From Limosilactobacillus urinaemulieris (lineage in GTDB: Bacteria; Bacillota; Bacilli; Lactobacillales; Lactobacillaceae), in contig NZ_JABUXR010000017.1 in assembly GCF_014838745.1 (NCBI RefSeq), forward strand, positions 1-33,134: a stretch of DNA of 33,134 bases, read 5' to 3'. This document shows positions 23,771 through 31,830 of this stretch, in pieces. Position 1 is the first letter of the stretch, and each line of letters begins with the position of its first letter. Below the pieces are notes generated by a model, which had not been told where the DNA came from, searched no databases, and saw nothing but the letters and a program-made list of their open reading frames with translations. The position numbers were made by a program, and so were the translations under genes.

Positions 23771-24424
23771 ATGACTAAAGTTGGAATAATTGGCGCTTCT
23801 GGAATGGCAGGGAGTGCAATTTATAAATTAGCTGCGGCCCAACCGGGATTAGACGTAACGGGAATAGTTCGTCATGAAGGGAAAGCTAAGAAGGTTCTTG
23901 GTGATGACGCGCAATTATTGAGTGGCGATATCTTTGTAATAATTGATAGTGTATTAGCACGTTTTGATGTAATTATTGATGCTTACGGAACTAATCCGGC
24001 TAATGCAGAACGGCATATTAAACTTGCTGAGAAGTTGATTAGTCTTGCGCGTAAGGACAAAATTAGGCTAATCTTTATTCTGGGTGCTGGAAGCCTGCAG
24101 ACCGGTAACGATCGGCATTTGTTTATCAAGGATATTGAAAAGATGCCTGATTCAGAAAATTGGATTAATACCCCTCGTCAACAGTTAAAGGAGCTTCAAT
24201 ATCTTGAGGCAATTACAGACGTTGACTGGGTTGGAATTTCACCTGCAGCAAACTTCGAACCGGGTCCAGTTTCTGACTATAAGCTGGGTAAAGATGAATT
24301 ACTCTTTAACGAGCAAGGCGAGTCAAAAGTAACAACTGGTACGGTTGCAGAAATCGTGGTTAGTGAGATTTTGGCACCTCAATATCATCAAGAACGTTTT
24401 ACCGTAGTTAATACTGGAAATTAA
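23771..24424 (+). CDS. NAD(P)-binding Rossmann protein (YwnB/NmrA-like)
   Basis: 217 aa behind GGAAGGAG. GIIGASGMAGSAIYK is a GxxGxxG dinucleotide site, followed by VTGIVRHEGKAK (basic, favouring NADP) and DVIIDAYGT. The shape matches the atypical SDR (YwnB, NmrA, SDR_a5) group that acts as quinone reductases or redox sensors. Exact role unknown. An out-of-frame ATG at 23764 opens a 4-codon frame (MDND) overlapping the start, possibly reducing translation. Confidence 0.82.
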   Translation: MTKVGIIGASGMAGSAIYKLAAAQPGLDVTGIVRHEGKAKKVLGDDAQLLSGDIFVIIDSVLARFDVIIDAYGTNPANAERHIKLAEKLISLARKDKIRLIFILGAGSLQTGNDRHLFIKDIEKMPDSENWINTPRQQLKELQYLEAITDVDWVGISPAANFEPGPVSDYKLGKDELLFNEQGESKVTTGTVAEIVVSEILAPQYHQERFTVVNTGN

Positions 24425-24468
24425 CCCGCTGACTTTTCGAATACTTAAAAGCATTATCGATAAAAAAG

Positions 24469-24516
24469 AAATGTGAAGCTAAGAAGTAAGTTGATATTCT
24501 TAGTTTCACATTTTTT
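24469..24516. terminator. Bidirectional terminator
   Basis: AAATGTGAAGCTAAGAA (24469-24485) pairs with 24497-24513 with one mismatch and is followed by a T-run; A-run before. It serves the convergent Rossmann and cytochrome-b5-like genes. Confidence 0.82.
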
Positions 24517-24531
24517 TGCTTAATTTATAGT

Positions 24532-24765
24532 TTAATCAACTAATTTTCCAATTAGAGGTAGCTTTGAAATTGGTGAGTATTTTCGAGCAGCTTCTTGGTA
24601 GGTAACGCTAGATAAATCATGCCCCACGACGCTCCCGTGGACTTCAGCGCCTTGCCATTCAGGAACTGTAGAAACATCATAGACATTTCCATTAACACCA
24701 ATGTAGCCTGGCCGTCCTTCACGACCATCGTATTTTGCCAATTCGTCATGAGTAAAAGCTAGCAT
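24532..24765 (-). CDS. Cytochrome-b5-like domain protein lacking the second heme histidine
   Basis: 77 aa, a single domain. FTHDELAKYDGREGRPGYIGVNGNVYDVSTVPEW is the standard start of a bacterial b5-like protein. The first heme ligand region reads EVHGSVVGHDLS, so H43 is present. The second ligand, normally in an SPH motif before LPxxG, reads YSPISKLPLIGKL, so the histidine has become isoleucine. Heme would be five-coordinate or absent. No signal or membrane anchor. It may be a ligand-binding b5 relative rather than an electron carrier. Confidence 0.82.
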   Translation of the reverse strand: MLAFTHDELAKYDGREGRPGYIGVNGNVYDVSTVPEWQGAEVHGSVVGHDLSSVTYQEAARKYSPISKLPLIGKLVD

Positions 24766-24993
24766 AAATGGATTCCTCCTTAATTATTACGTAAATTATT
24801 GTATCTTTACTATAACACCAAACTTAGCTTAGAAAGTAGATTTAGCTTTTAAGGGTTATTAGTGGACTAATTGATGGTGCAGAATAAAATTAGATTATGA
24901 AAATAATGATCATTTATTTTTCTACTTGTAAATAGTAAGTATTAGTGCAAAATATTGATAATACAAAAGACAGTGCAAGAGGAGGAACGAATA

Positions 24994-25746
24994 ATGGAAC
25001 TTGGATTAAAGGGAAAAACCGCGTTAGTAACTGGTTCTACTAAGGGAATTGGGAAGGCAATTGCCAATGAACTTGCAAAAGAAGGCACGAATGTTATTGT
25101 TAATGGGCGAAAGCTTGAAGTTGTTCAACAAGTGGTAGCTGAACTTAAGAAGAAGTTCCCAGAAACTACTCCACAAGCAGCTGCTTATGATCTATCTCAG
25201 GATTCTCAGCGTCAAAAACTATTTAAGGCCTTTCCGCAAGTTGATATTCTGGTTAATAACATGGGAATTTTTAAACCAATGAATTACTTTGACATTTCTG
25301 AAGAAACTTGGCAAAAGTTTATTGATGTTAAGTTCTATTTGCCAAAGATGCTGGCAGAAAATTTCGGTCGGATAATCTTTATTGCTAGTGAGGAAGCAGT
25401 AATGCCACAGTATAGTTTGACTAAGACGATGAATCTCTCCTTAGCGAAGAGTCTTTCAAAGCTAACCAAGGGAACACATGTGACTGTCAATACAATTATG
25501 CCGGGCTCAACTTTAACTGAAGGAGTTCAGCAAATGCTTACTGATATGTACAAGAATACTGAACTTCCTGAAGCAGAATGGGAAAGTGACTTTATGAAGC
25601 ATCACCGGCCACTATCACAGATCCAACGGTTAATTCGCCCAGAAGAAGTTGGCCGTTTTACCGCCTTTGTTGCCAGCCCGTATTCCTCATCATTCTCTGG
25701 TGAAGCGTTACGATTAGATGGTGGATTGGTACCGACTATTTTCTAG
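24994..25746 (+). CDS. Short-chain dehydrogenase/reductase with internal deletions
   Basis: 250 aa from the ATG at 24994 (MELGLKGK), right after AGAGGAGG; upstream codons are not needed. The cofactor site TGSTKGIG (13-20), NNMG and the catalytic S132 and Y140-x3-K144 are present, then TVNTIMPGSTLTEGV and a C-terminal RLDGGLVP. Close relatives carry about 12 more residues between FIDV (109-112) and YLPKML, containing the structural/catalytic asparagine, and about 4 more before the tyrosine. Here they are missing although the frame is open. The enzyme may be altered or inactive. Confidence 0.85.
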   Translation: MELGLKGKTALVTGSTKGIGKAIANELAKEGTNVIVNGRKLEVVQQVVAELKKKFPETTPQAAAYDLSQDSQRQKLFKAFPQVDILVNNMGIFKPMNYFDISEETWQKFIDVKFYLPKMLAENFGRIIFIASEEAVMPQYSLTKTMNLSLAKSLSKLTKGTHVTVNTIMPGSTLTEGVQQMLTDMYKNTELPEAEWESDFMKHHRPLSQIQRLIRPEEVGRFTAFVASPYSSSFSGEALRLDGGLVPTIF

Positions 25747-25752
25747 AAGAAA

Positions 25753-25793
25753 AAAGAACAGTGATTGAATTAAAATCAGTCACCGTTCTTTTT
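25753..25793. terminator. Bidirectional terminator between SDR and hxlR
   Basis: AAAGAACAGTGATTGA (25753-25768) pairs with TCAGTCACCGTTCTTT (25776-25791), A- and T-runs outside. The right arm covers the last codons of the HxlR gene. Confidence 0.82.
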
Positions 25794-26174
25794 AGTTTGG
25801 AATGCTTTTTGGTGAATTTGCTTGAAATGCTTGCCTTGATAAATGCTACTGGAACTATTTTGAATTGCCCAAGCGGAAATCTTGTTCAGTACGGGAATTA
25901 ATGTTTCTCCCTTGGCGGTTAGAGAATACTCAACCCGGAGTGGCATTTCGTTAAATTGATGTCGTTTAACAATTCCGGCATTTTGAAGCTCTTTAAGGCT
26001 ATCTGCTAGTGCGGTATCAGAAATGTTTTCCATTTGTTCCTTTAATTTTTGATAACGGATCGGCTCGTCATTTGCAATAATACAAAGTAACCGGGGCTTC
26101 CACTTGCCGCCAAAAATATCAAGGGCATAATCCACAGTGCAGTAAAATTCTTTAGGTATTTTACGCTGGTACAT
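25776..26174 (-). CDS. HxlR-family transcription regulator
   Basis: 132 aa winged-helix protein. FYCTVDYALDIFGGKWKPRLLCII is the N-terminal HxlR signature with the redox-relevant cysteine (C12), followed by RYQKLKEQMENISDTALADSLKELQNAGIV (recognition helix) and VEYSLTAKGETLIPVL (wing). It is divergent from two OsmC genes with a 110-bp shared regulatory region, so it probably controls them in response to electrophiles, oxidants or quinones, as known for HypR/YodB-type proteins. Inference from family and layout. Confidence 0.88.
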   Translation of the reverse strand: MYQRKIPKEFYCTVDYALDIFGGKWKPRLLCIIANDEPIRYQKLKEQMENISDTALADSLKELQNAGIVKRHQFNEMPLRVEYSLTAKGETLIPVLNKISAWAIQNSSSSIYQGKHFKQIHQKAFQTKKNGD

Positions 26175-26187
26175 TTTATCTTCTTCC

Positions 26188-26220
26188 TCAAAAATTCTTT
26201 AGTTCCTCAGTAATTTTTGA
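26188..26220. promoter_or_regulatory. Inverted repeat, candidate HxlR operator
   Basis: TCAAAAATT (26188-26196) and AATTTTTGA (26212-26220) form a perfect 9-bp inverted repeat with a 15-bp spacer, 14 bp upstream of the hxlR start. Spacing suits a dimeric winged-helix regulator. Confidence 0.45.
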
Positions 26221-26231
26221 AAACGTTTTCC
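26218..26231. promoter_or_regulatory. Candidate CcpA cre site
   Basis: TGAAAACGTTTTCC matches the optimal cre palindrome at 13 of 14 positions. It lies between hxlR and the osmC pair and just upstream of a TATGAT -10 at 26249. This would place the osmC genes under carbon control; another LacI-family regulator could also use it. Confidence 0.5.
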
Positions 26232-26284
26232 AAAAGTGAGAAACCATTTATGATGAAGATAACAAACTAAGGGAGGATAATCAA

Positions 26285-26722
26285 ATGGAATGTTACAATG
26301 CAACTGCACGTAAAACTAACCAGGGGCTTCAGGTAGATACCCATTCTCATGGTGTACATTATTCAATTGATGAACCCAAAAATGCTGGTGGAACTAATAC
26401 GGGGATGAACCCAGTCGAATTAGAACTCAGTACTTTGGGTGCTTCTCTGCAAGCTACTGCCAAACAACTAGCAAAAGATGAAGGGTTCCAGTACGATCAA
26501 ATGACAATCGAACTGGAAGGAGATCTCGATCCTCGCGGGTTTATGGGAAATCCTGAGATACGGAATGGCCTTCAAGAAATTCGGATTAATTATCAGGTTA
26601 AGACCACTGCTTCTGCGGAAGAGTGTGCAACATTTATGCAAAAGGTTGAGCAGCAGTCACCGATTATGGATAATTTGCGTAATGGAATCAAAATAGTTGT
26701 TGGACAAGTAACTACAAAGTAG
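26285..26722 (+). CDS. OsmC-family protein lacking both active cysteines
   Basis: 145 aa behind GGGAGGA. The fold is that of OsmC/YhfA proteins: MNPVELELSTLGASLQATA begins the central helix and QQSPIMDNL marks the second. In active peroxide reductases both places hold cysteine (LGAC and CPV); here they are serines S54 and S125. Peroxidase chemistry is therefore not expected. It is followed 18 bp later by a paralogue with both cysteines, so it may be a structural partner or ligand-binding relative. Controlled probably by the divergent HxlR. Confidence 0.85.
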   Translation: MECYNATARKTNQGLQVDTHSHGVHYSIDEPKNAGGTNTGMNPVELELSTLGASLQATAKQLAKDEGFQYDQMTIELEGDLDPRGFMGNPEIRNGLQEIRINYQVKTTASAEECATFMQKVEQQSPIMDNLRNGIKIVVGQVTTK

Positions 26723-26740
26723 AAAGTAAGTGAAGAGCAA

Positions 26741-27154
26741 ATGACAACATATAAGGCAAGGGTTACTAGTACTGAAGAAGCAAATATTTACCAAGCACAA
26801 GTTCGTGACTTTCAAATTAAATATGATTTAACAGGACGACGAAACGGATACGAAGAGGGATTAGTTCCGAAAGAAGCGCTGTTATGTGCGCTTGGTGCTT
26901 GTGAATCAATTGTTGCTGGCTCATTTTACCGGAAACAGCATTTTACATACCGTTCCTTCTACTTGGTATTAAATGGGATTATTAATGGTGATCGTCCAGG
27001 ATTCGATGAAATAAGAATGGATGCTCATTTTAATACGGATGAATCGAAAGAAAATACGGAAAAGTTTGTTGAATTTATGGAAAATACCTGTCCGGTTCGT
27101 GATAATTTGGTAAATACCGTTCCAATTAAGAGCCAAGTGACGATTATTAAATAA
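26741..27154 (+). CDS. OsmC-family hydroperoxide reductase-like protein
   Basis: 137 aa. LLCALGACESIVA with C54 and NTCPVRDNLV with C117 supply the two redox cysteines of the OsmC/Ohr fold. Length is normal. It probably reduces organic hydroperoxides or other electrophiles, using thiols. The weak ribosome site (GAAGAG) and the 18-bp gap from the first OsmC gene indicate one operon. Confidence 0.85.
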   Translation: MTTYKARVTSTEEANIYQAQVRDFQIKYDLTGRRNGYEEGLVPKEALLCALGACESIVAGSFYRKQHFTYRSFYLVLNGIINGDRPGFDEIRMDAHFNTDESKENTEKFVEFMENTCPVRDNLVNTVPIKSQVTIIK

Positions 27155-27165
27155 GATCATTAATA

Positions 27166-27217
27166 AAATAAAGAATCCAATTTTCGGTCATTTTACTGAA
27201 CATTGGATTCTTTATTT
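27166..27217. terminator. Bidirectional terminator
   Basis: A perfect 15-bp stem, AAATAAAGAATCCAA (27166-27180) with 27203-27217, between the convergent OsmC and 105-aa genes. Its right arm lies within the end of the minus-strand gene. Confidence 0.82.
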
Positions 27218-27510
27218 CTCTTCAATATTAAAATTGAATCTTTAAATACATCTTCTAGTTTTCCTGATAATGAAATCTTATCAAGACCGTTAGTCAATTC
27301 ATAATGATCATCATCGACTTTATTGTCACAGTAGCCGGCACGTGAGAAAGCAGCCACTAGCTTGGTCATAAATTTCTGCCCTGATTGAACTGATTCGTAA
27401 ATCATATTATCGATGTACATTGGTAGATCAGGACTCTTACGAATTAAGGTAATTAAGTAAACTTGTTGTTCGGTCTTACTAATTTCTGAAGTGTTTTGCA
27501 TTAGTGACAT
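27193..27510 (-). CDS. Unknown small protein
   Basis: 105 aa with an excellent ribosome site (AGGAGGGG, 7 bases from ATG at 27510). No recognised motif. A helical N-terminus (TEQQVYLITLIRKS), a central helix with FMTKLVAAFSRAGY and a C-terminal charged strand region suggest a small soluble protein. It stands alone with its own terminator. Confidence 0.75.
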   Translation of the reverse strand: MSLMQNTSEISKTEQQVYLITLIRKSPDLPMYIDNMIYESVQSGQKFMTKLVAAFSRAGYCDNKVDDDHYELTNGLDKISLSGKLEDVFKDSILILKRNKESNVQ

Positions 27511-27719
27511 TCTAATCCCCTCCTGTAGTTAATTATACTTTATATCTTTTAATAGCCAATATAAAAATATCAATTACTGAGAAGGAATTTAAGAAGTGGA
27601 AACCGGTTAGCTAATCAGCAATACTTAATATTATTAATTATTTAAAGGAATTGATTACATAATCTTCTTATTTTAATGCTAAATTTAAACCACTGTTTTA
27701 AGAAGGGACGGAGGACCTG

Positions 27720-28688
27720 ATGACTGAAAAGCTAAATCAGCTAATGAGAATTTTAGATTCGGATTTTTCACCTAAGCACCGATTAAGGATGGTACTTGAT
27801 GATGAGTTTGCTGCTACAATCGATCAAAATGACTTTCTCCAAATAGATCCTACCTATTTAGAATTAGAGCTTTCGCCACTATCACCGTTTTTTGTTAAAT
27901 TTCGTCAACTAGTGATTGATGCCTACCAGACTTCTCGCGGATTGAAAGAAGATGAACTCGGAAGAAAGATTCATCTTTTTCGGAGTTATCTTGACTTGTT
28001 TTATTTAAACTATATTCATCAATATTCCGGTCAAAACGACTTTCAACGGTTATTAAACTTTGCTCACAAACAAAAAATACGATTAGATTACGAAACTGCT
28101 AGCAATTATCACAACCGAACACGGAATGATGTCTTTTATCCTCGTAACATGAAAGTTCAACTAACGCGTAATTCTTGGCGGCTTCGTAATAATCCTGCAC
28201 GAATGGTTGAATTTATTATTAATATCGATCGGGGCAAGTTTATTAGTGAATGGAATTCATATAAGTTAACTGCAGACGGTAAGGTTGATAGTGATCCAGC
28301 ACATTACTCAATTGCAAAATTAGAATCCATTGCCAATACCGAATCATTTAACTATGGGATTCCTCATGGTAACTATTTTGTTTATCCCCATCTCCGGAAG
28401 ACTCATTATTATCTTGATGTCCAACAGCCTAAAGATAGTCTCCTCCGCCAACGGGCCAAGAAAATTTATCGGTCGCCAAGGGAGTATCAGCATGGCGGCC
28501 GTTTTGCGGATCTGATTATGGCAGGTGGAGTCAAGGATGCGAAGGCTTGGCAACGAATACCGTTTTCACGGCGAGCTGAAGTTTATTCGTCGTTCATTGA
28601 ACACTTAGCACAATCAAAAATGCCTAATTGGGGAATCAATTATTATCTAGGTTCAACGATCCAGTATCAACAGTACGCTGTGGTTTAG
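27720..28688 (+). CDS. Unknown protein, basic and aromatic-rich
   Basis: 322 aa behind GGACGGAGG. I cannot place it with confidence. The N-terminal part is helical and acidic (SDFSPKHRLRMVLDDEF). The middle has YLDLFYLNYIHQYSG and RLDYETASNYHNR. The C-terminal half is rich in Y, R and H (YPHLRKTHYYLDVQQPKDS, then GGRFADLIMAGGVKDAKAW). No signal peptide or membrane span, and no Walker or nuclease motif is clear. It looks like a single intact gene with its own ribosome site, followed by the lipoprotein gene. Confidence 0.75.
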   Translation: MTEKLNQLMRILDSDFSPKHRLRMVLDDEFAATIDQNDFLQIDPTYLELELSPLSPFFVKFRQLVIDAYQTSRGLKEDELGRKIHLFRSYLDLFYLNYIHQYSGQNDFQRLLNFAHKQKIRLDYETASNYHNRTRNDVFYPRNMKVQLTRNSWRLRNNPARMVEFIINIDRGKFISEWNSYKLTADGKVDSDPAHYSIAKLESIANTESFNYGIPHGNYFVYPHLRKTHYYLDVQQPKDSLLRQRAKKIYRSPREYQHGGRFADLIMAGGVKDAKAWQRIPFSRRAEVYSSFIEHLAQSKMPNWGINYYLGSTIQYQQYAVV

Positions 28689-28770
28689 GAAACAGTTATC
28701 TGCCAACCAATTATGATTTGTCAAAAGAAGCGTTGTATACTAATGTTAAATCTTAATTGGAGGATAACCA

Positions 28771-29814
28771 ATGAAAACGCAAAGTATTAGTAAGCTGATG
28801 ATTGCCGGGCTGGCATTGCTGTTAGCAGGTTGTGGGAGTCAGCAGACCAGTCAGGTTAAGAATTCCTCTTCTTCCAGCAGTAGCAGTTTGCTGGTAGCAA
28901 AGAGTAACGAAAAGGTCAGCACTAATAACCTTTCACCACAACAAGCGGTGAGCCTGATTGCAACCTATGCCGGGAACAAATATGGTGACGATTGGGCAAG
29001 CATGGCAAAGAAAGCCCAAAAGCAGGGACTTCAAGTTAACCTATACTCAACCAGTAAATATAAGTTAAGTGATAATGGTCAAGGAGTTGCCTACGATGTA
29101 ACCGCTGGTGGCAAATCAACCGGGTTAGTTTATACCATCAATAAGGACAACACTGTTAATATTTACCAGAATGTTAAGGCGGGGAAACTTAGTCACAAAT
29201 TGGCAACAATTAGTAAGCAAGACATGGCTTCATACGTTAATCACCAGGGCCAAGCAAAGTTAGTAGGTGATTTAGCAAAGAATGCTCAGGTAATTGATAA
29301 GCAATCCGGTAGTCAATCAAGCTCAACTAGTAGTTCGACAACTACGGGGCACCAATATGGTCGTCAAGAAGCAGTTACCGTTCCAGCAGAAATGCAAGGG
29401 ACTTGGTACAGCTCAGACTATAATTCAAATAGTAAGATTACATTTAGTAAGAACACAATCTTGGGTGAAGATGGTCAACAATACCACCTGTACAAGCAGG
29501 ATCCAACCTTTCTTGCTGGGGATACCCCTAGTACCAGTGTCCAAAATGCAACCCGGTACTGGTCAAGTGCTCGCTTTGTGGATGTTCACGGCTTGCATTT
29601 CCTTAATATTCGTGGTTGGTGTCAAACTGCTGGGGATGGTTCATCGTATGCAATTCATACCGAAACCATTAATGGTAAGCAAGTCAAAGTTCTTGTGGTT
29701 GCTGAAGGAGCTGGATACTGGACATCAAGCGTTTACTACCAGAATCCACAACTGGCTAAGCAACAAGCGGACAAGAAATTTGATGATCTTCACTACATGG
29801 AAGACGATGATTAA
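28771..29814 (+). CDS. Serine-rich surface lipoprotein of unknown function
   Basis: 347 aa behind TTGGAGGA. The signal peptide MKTQSISKLMIAGLALLLAG ends at the lipobox cysteine C21, so the protein is anchored outside the membrane. Two serine-rich linkers (about 31-40 and 174-190) separate a first domain (SPQQAVSLIATYAGNKYGDDW) from a C-terminal domain beginning VPAEMQGTWYSSDYNSN, with two or more aromatic strand motifs and an acidic end (MEDDD). The arrangement resembles a family of Lactobacillus lipoproteins of unknown role; I recall such proteins under the name Lreu_0056 but cannot confirm it here. Confidence 0.85.
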   Translation: MKTQSISKLMIAGLALLLAGCGSQQTSQVKNSSSSSSSSLLVAKSNEKVSTNNLSPQQAVSLIATYAGNKYGDDWASMAKKAQKQGLQVNLYSTSKYKLSDNGQGVAYDVTAGGKSTGLVYTINKDNTVNIYQNVKAGKLSHKLATISKQDMASYVNHQGQAKLVGDLAKNAQVIDKQSGSQSSSTSSSTTTGHQYGRQEAVTVPAEMQGTWYSSDYNSNSKITFSKNTILGEDGQQYHLYKQDPTFLAGDTPSTSVQNATRYWSSARFVDVHGLHFLNIRGWCQTAGDGSSYAIHTETINGKQVKVLVVAEGAGYWTSSVYYQNPQLAKQQADKKFDDLHYMEDDD

Positions 29815-29821
29815 TTAGTTT

Positions 29822-29859
29822 AAAAGCAATCCTGGGGATGATCCTTGGATTGCTTTTTT
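29822..29859 (+). terminator. Rho-independent terminator after the lipoprotein
   Basis: AAAAGCAATCC (29822-29832) pairs with GGATTGCTTTT (29847-29857), then T's. Confidence 0.85.
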
Positions 29860-29875
29860 GGTGTTGAAATTAAAA

Positions 29876-29904
29876 TGGTCAAGTCAAGCCGAGAGAACTA
29901 TAAT
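29876..29904 (+). promoter_or_regulatory. Promoter of the multicopper oxidase gene
   Basis: TGGTCA (29876-29881), 17-bp spacer, TATAAT (29899-29904), 32 bp before the start codon at 29937. The -10 is perfect, the -35 has four of six bases. Confidence 0.55.
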
Positions 29905-29936
29905 GAAACTGAATAAAGTCATTGGAGGGATTATCG

Positions 29937-31475
29937 ATGAGTGAACTAAAAGTGATCGACCATTATTTTTATGATGAGGCAGCGTATGACTACCATGACG
30001 GTGGTTACGTACCACTAGAAGAACCACAGACACCAGAAAAGCCATTAACTATTCCGGAAATTTTGAAACCCGATAATGAAACGGCAACTGATATGTACTA
30101 CACAATCGTTGCCCAAACGGGTGAAGTGCAATTGATGCCGGGAGAAAAGACAAAGACATGGGGATATAATGCACCGCTTCTAGGAAAAACGGTGGTATTT
30201 AAGAAGGGGAAGACCATTCACCTTCATTTGGTTAATCATTTACCAGAAGTTACCACTTTTCATTGGCATGGGCTAGCAATTCCAGGGCCAATTGAGGATG
30301 GTGGATGCCATGCGCCAGTGTACCCAGGCGAGAGTTGTGACGTTACTTTTAAGATCGACCAACCTGCCGCCTTTGTTTGGCTCCATGCGCACCCGTGTCC
30401 ATCAACTGCCGAGCAAGTCTGGCATGGACTTGCTGCTGGTGCAATTGTTCAAGATGATCATGAAAGCAGTCTTCCATTGCCACGAAACTATGGAGTTGAT
30501 GATATTCCAGTTATTTTACAAGACCGGCGCTTCCATGAGAATAATCAATGGAATTACCGTGAAGACTATGATCCAGATGGTGTTGCTGGACCAACGCCAA
30601 TGATTAACGGAACGATCAATCCGTACTTTGATGTGACAACACAGAAGGTTCGGTTACGGTTCTTAGATGGCGCGAACCGGCGGGAATTTCGTTTGCATTT
30701 CAGTGATAATCTTGAATTTACACAAATTGCTGGTGATTTAAGTCTGCTTCCTCATCCAGTAAAAATGACGAAACTACTGATTACCTGTGCCGAACGACAA
30801 GAAATCATCGTTGATTTTGGCAAATATAAACCAGGGGATGTCGTAACGCTTTACTCTGATGATGTTCCGCTATTGCGGTTCCGAATTCATGAATTTAAGC
30901 CGGACAATACCATGATTCCTGACACCCTATTTGAAACTCCTGATCCAGCTGTTGATCCGGATCTGCCAGTTCATCATGTTACCCTTGATGGAATGGATGA
31001 GACCGTTGCAATGAATGGGAAGAAGTTTAAGATGGACCGGATTGATTATAAGATGCCAATGGGGAAGGTCCAGTTGTGGGATATTTGCAACACTAATCCA
31101 GCACCGGGGATGATTCACCCTTACCACATGCACGGAACGGCATTCGAAGTTATTTTGCGGAATGGTCATGCTCCATATCCAAATGAGTTAGGATTAAAGG
31201 ATACGGTTGCCATTAATCCTGGTGAACACGTAGTTATTAAAGTGTGGTTCCATGTTTCTGGAGTCTTTATGTATCACTGCCACATTATTGAACACGAGGA
31301 TGGCGGAATGATGGCACAGCTTCAGGTAATTGATCCGGCAAATCCTGATAAGAAGTACCATTTAATGAATCACATGACATTGATGAAGGCCTTTGCTGAG
31401 GAGCGCCACGTTCCAATGGATCAACTATGGCTCGGCGGAATGGATTCGTATAAAAAGATGGGCGAAGAAATGTAG
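29937..31475 (+). CDS. Cytoplasmic multicopper oxidase (laccase-like)
   Basis: 512 aa from the ATG at 29937, after GGAGG; the TTG at 29922 is not needed. All four copper motifs are intact: TFHWHGL, WLHAHPCPS, HPYHMHGT and MYHCHIIEHEDGGM. The last gives the type 1 Cys, two His and a Met ligand. It oxidises phenols, metals or amines with reduction of O2 to water. There is no signal peptide, as in the LAB laccases of Lactobacillus plantarum and Pediococcus, whose start and DGGCHAPVYPGE segment it resembles; those degrade biogenic amines. Own promoter and a weak terminator; single-gene unit. Confidence 0.92.
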   Translation: MSELKVIDHYFYDEAAYDYHDGGYVPLEEPQTPEKPLTIPEILKPDNETATDMYYTIVAQTGEVQLMPGEKTKTWGYNAPLLGKTVVFKKGKTIHLHLVNHLPEVTTFHWHGLAIPGPIEDGGCHAPVYPGESCDVTFKIDQPAAFVWLHAHPCPSTAEQVWHGLAAGAIVQDDHESSLPLPRNYGVDDIPVILQDRRFHENNQWNYREDYDPDGVAGPTPMINGTINPYFDVTTQKVRLRFLDGANRREFRLHFSDNLEFTQIAGDLSLLPHPVKMTKLLITCAERQEIIVDFGKYKPGDVVTLYSDDVPLLRFRIHEFKPDNTMIPDTLFETPDPAVDPDLPVHHVTLDGMDETVAMNGKKFKMDRIDYKMPMGKVQLWDICNTNPAPGMIHPYHMHGTAFEVILRNGHAPYPNELGLKDTVAINPGEHVVIKVWFHVSGVFMYHCHIIEHEDGGMMAQLQVIDPANPDKKYHLMNHMTLMKAFAEERHVPMDQLWLGGMDSYKKMGEEM

Positions 31476-31476
31476 A

Positions 31477-31505
31477 AAAAAGTGGAAAAAGATCGTTCAC
31501 TTTTT
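31477..31505 (+). terminator. Weak AT-rich terminator after the oxidase
   Basis: AAAAAGTG (31477-31484) pairs with CACTTTTT (31498-31505), extended by a G-U and an A-U pair. Confidence 0.5.
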
Positions 31506-31546
31506 AAAAAGAAGACTACAATAGGAAGTGAAAGGAAGCATTAATC

Positions 31547-31756
31547 ATGAATATTGATCAAGATGCTCTTAAGAACTTCCAAGCAAGTAAGTTCGATTTT
31601 GTTGATGCAAAGGGTAACGATGTTGACTTTAACAATCTGAATGAAGATGTTAAATATACCCTTCGTGATGGTGAAACTGTTGTTCAAGATGACATGACTG
31701 TTAAGGATGTTGTCGACACGATCAACGATGAATATGGAAAGACTATTAATGTCTGA
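31547..31756 (+). CDS. Small acidic protein of unknown function
   Basis: 69 aa behind GAAAGGAAG. Strongly acidic with many D, N and V (for example FVDAKGNDVDFNNLNEDV). It ends in DVVDTINDEYGKTINV, probably one helix. No signal peptide, no cysteine. Likely a real small protein because of the ribosome site, own terminator and even codon use. Function not inferable. Confidence 0.75.
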   Translation: MNIDQDALKNFQASKFDFVDAKGNDVDFNNLNEDVKYTLRDGETVVQDDMTVKDVVDTINDEYGKTINV

Positions 31757-31785
31757 TTCCGATCCACAAAATAAAAGTATTAATT

Positions 31786-31824
31786 AAACGCCAATTTCAG
31801 GTAAAAGATCTGAAATTGGCGTTT
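31786..31824. terminator. Bidirectional terminator
   Basis: A perfect 15-bp stem, AAACGCCAATTTCAG (31786-31800) with 31810-31824, between the acidic protein and the convergent phosphoesterase. Confidence 0.85.
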
Positions 31825-31830
31825 TAAGTA

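Noticed and set aside
29294-29818. 174-codon frame overlapping the lipoprotein gene in another frame
   Set aside because: Its sequence is a frame shadow of the serine-rich linker and C-terminal domain, with no ribosome site. The lipoprotein reading has a signal peptide and lipobox.
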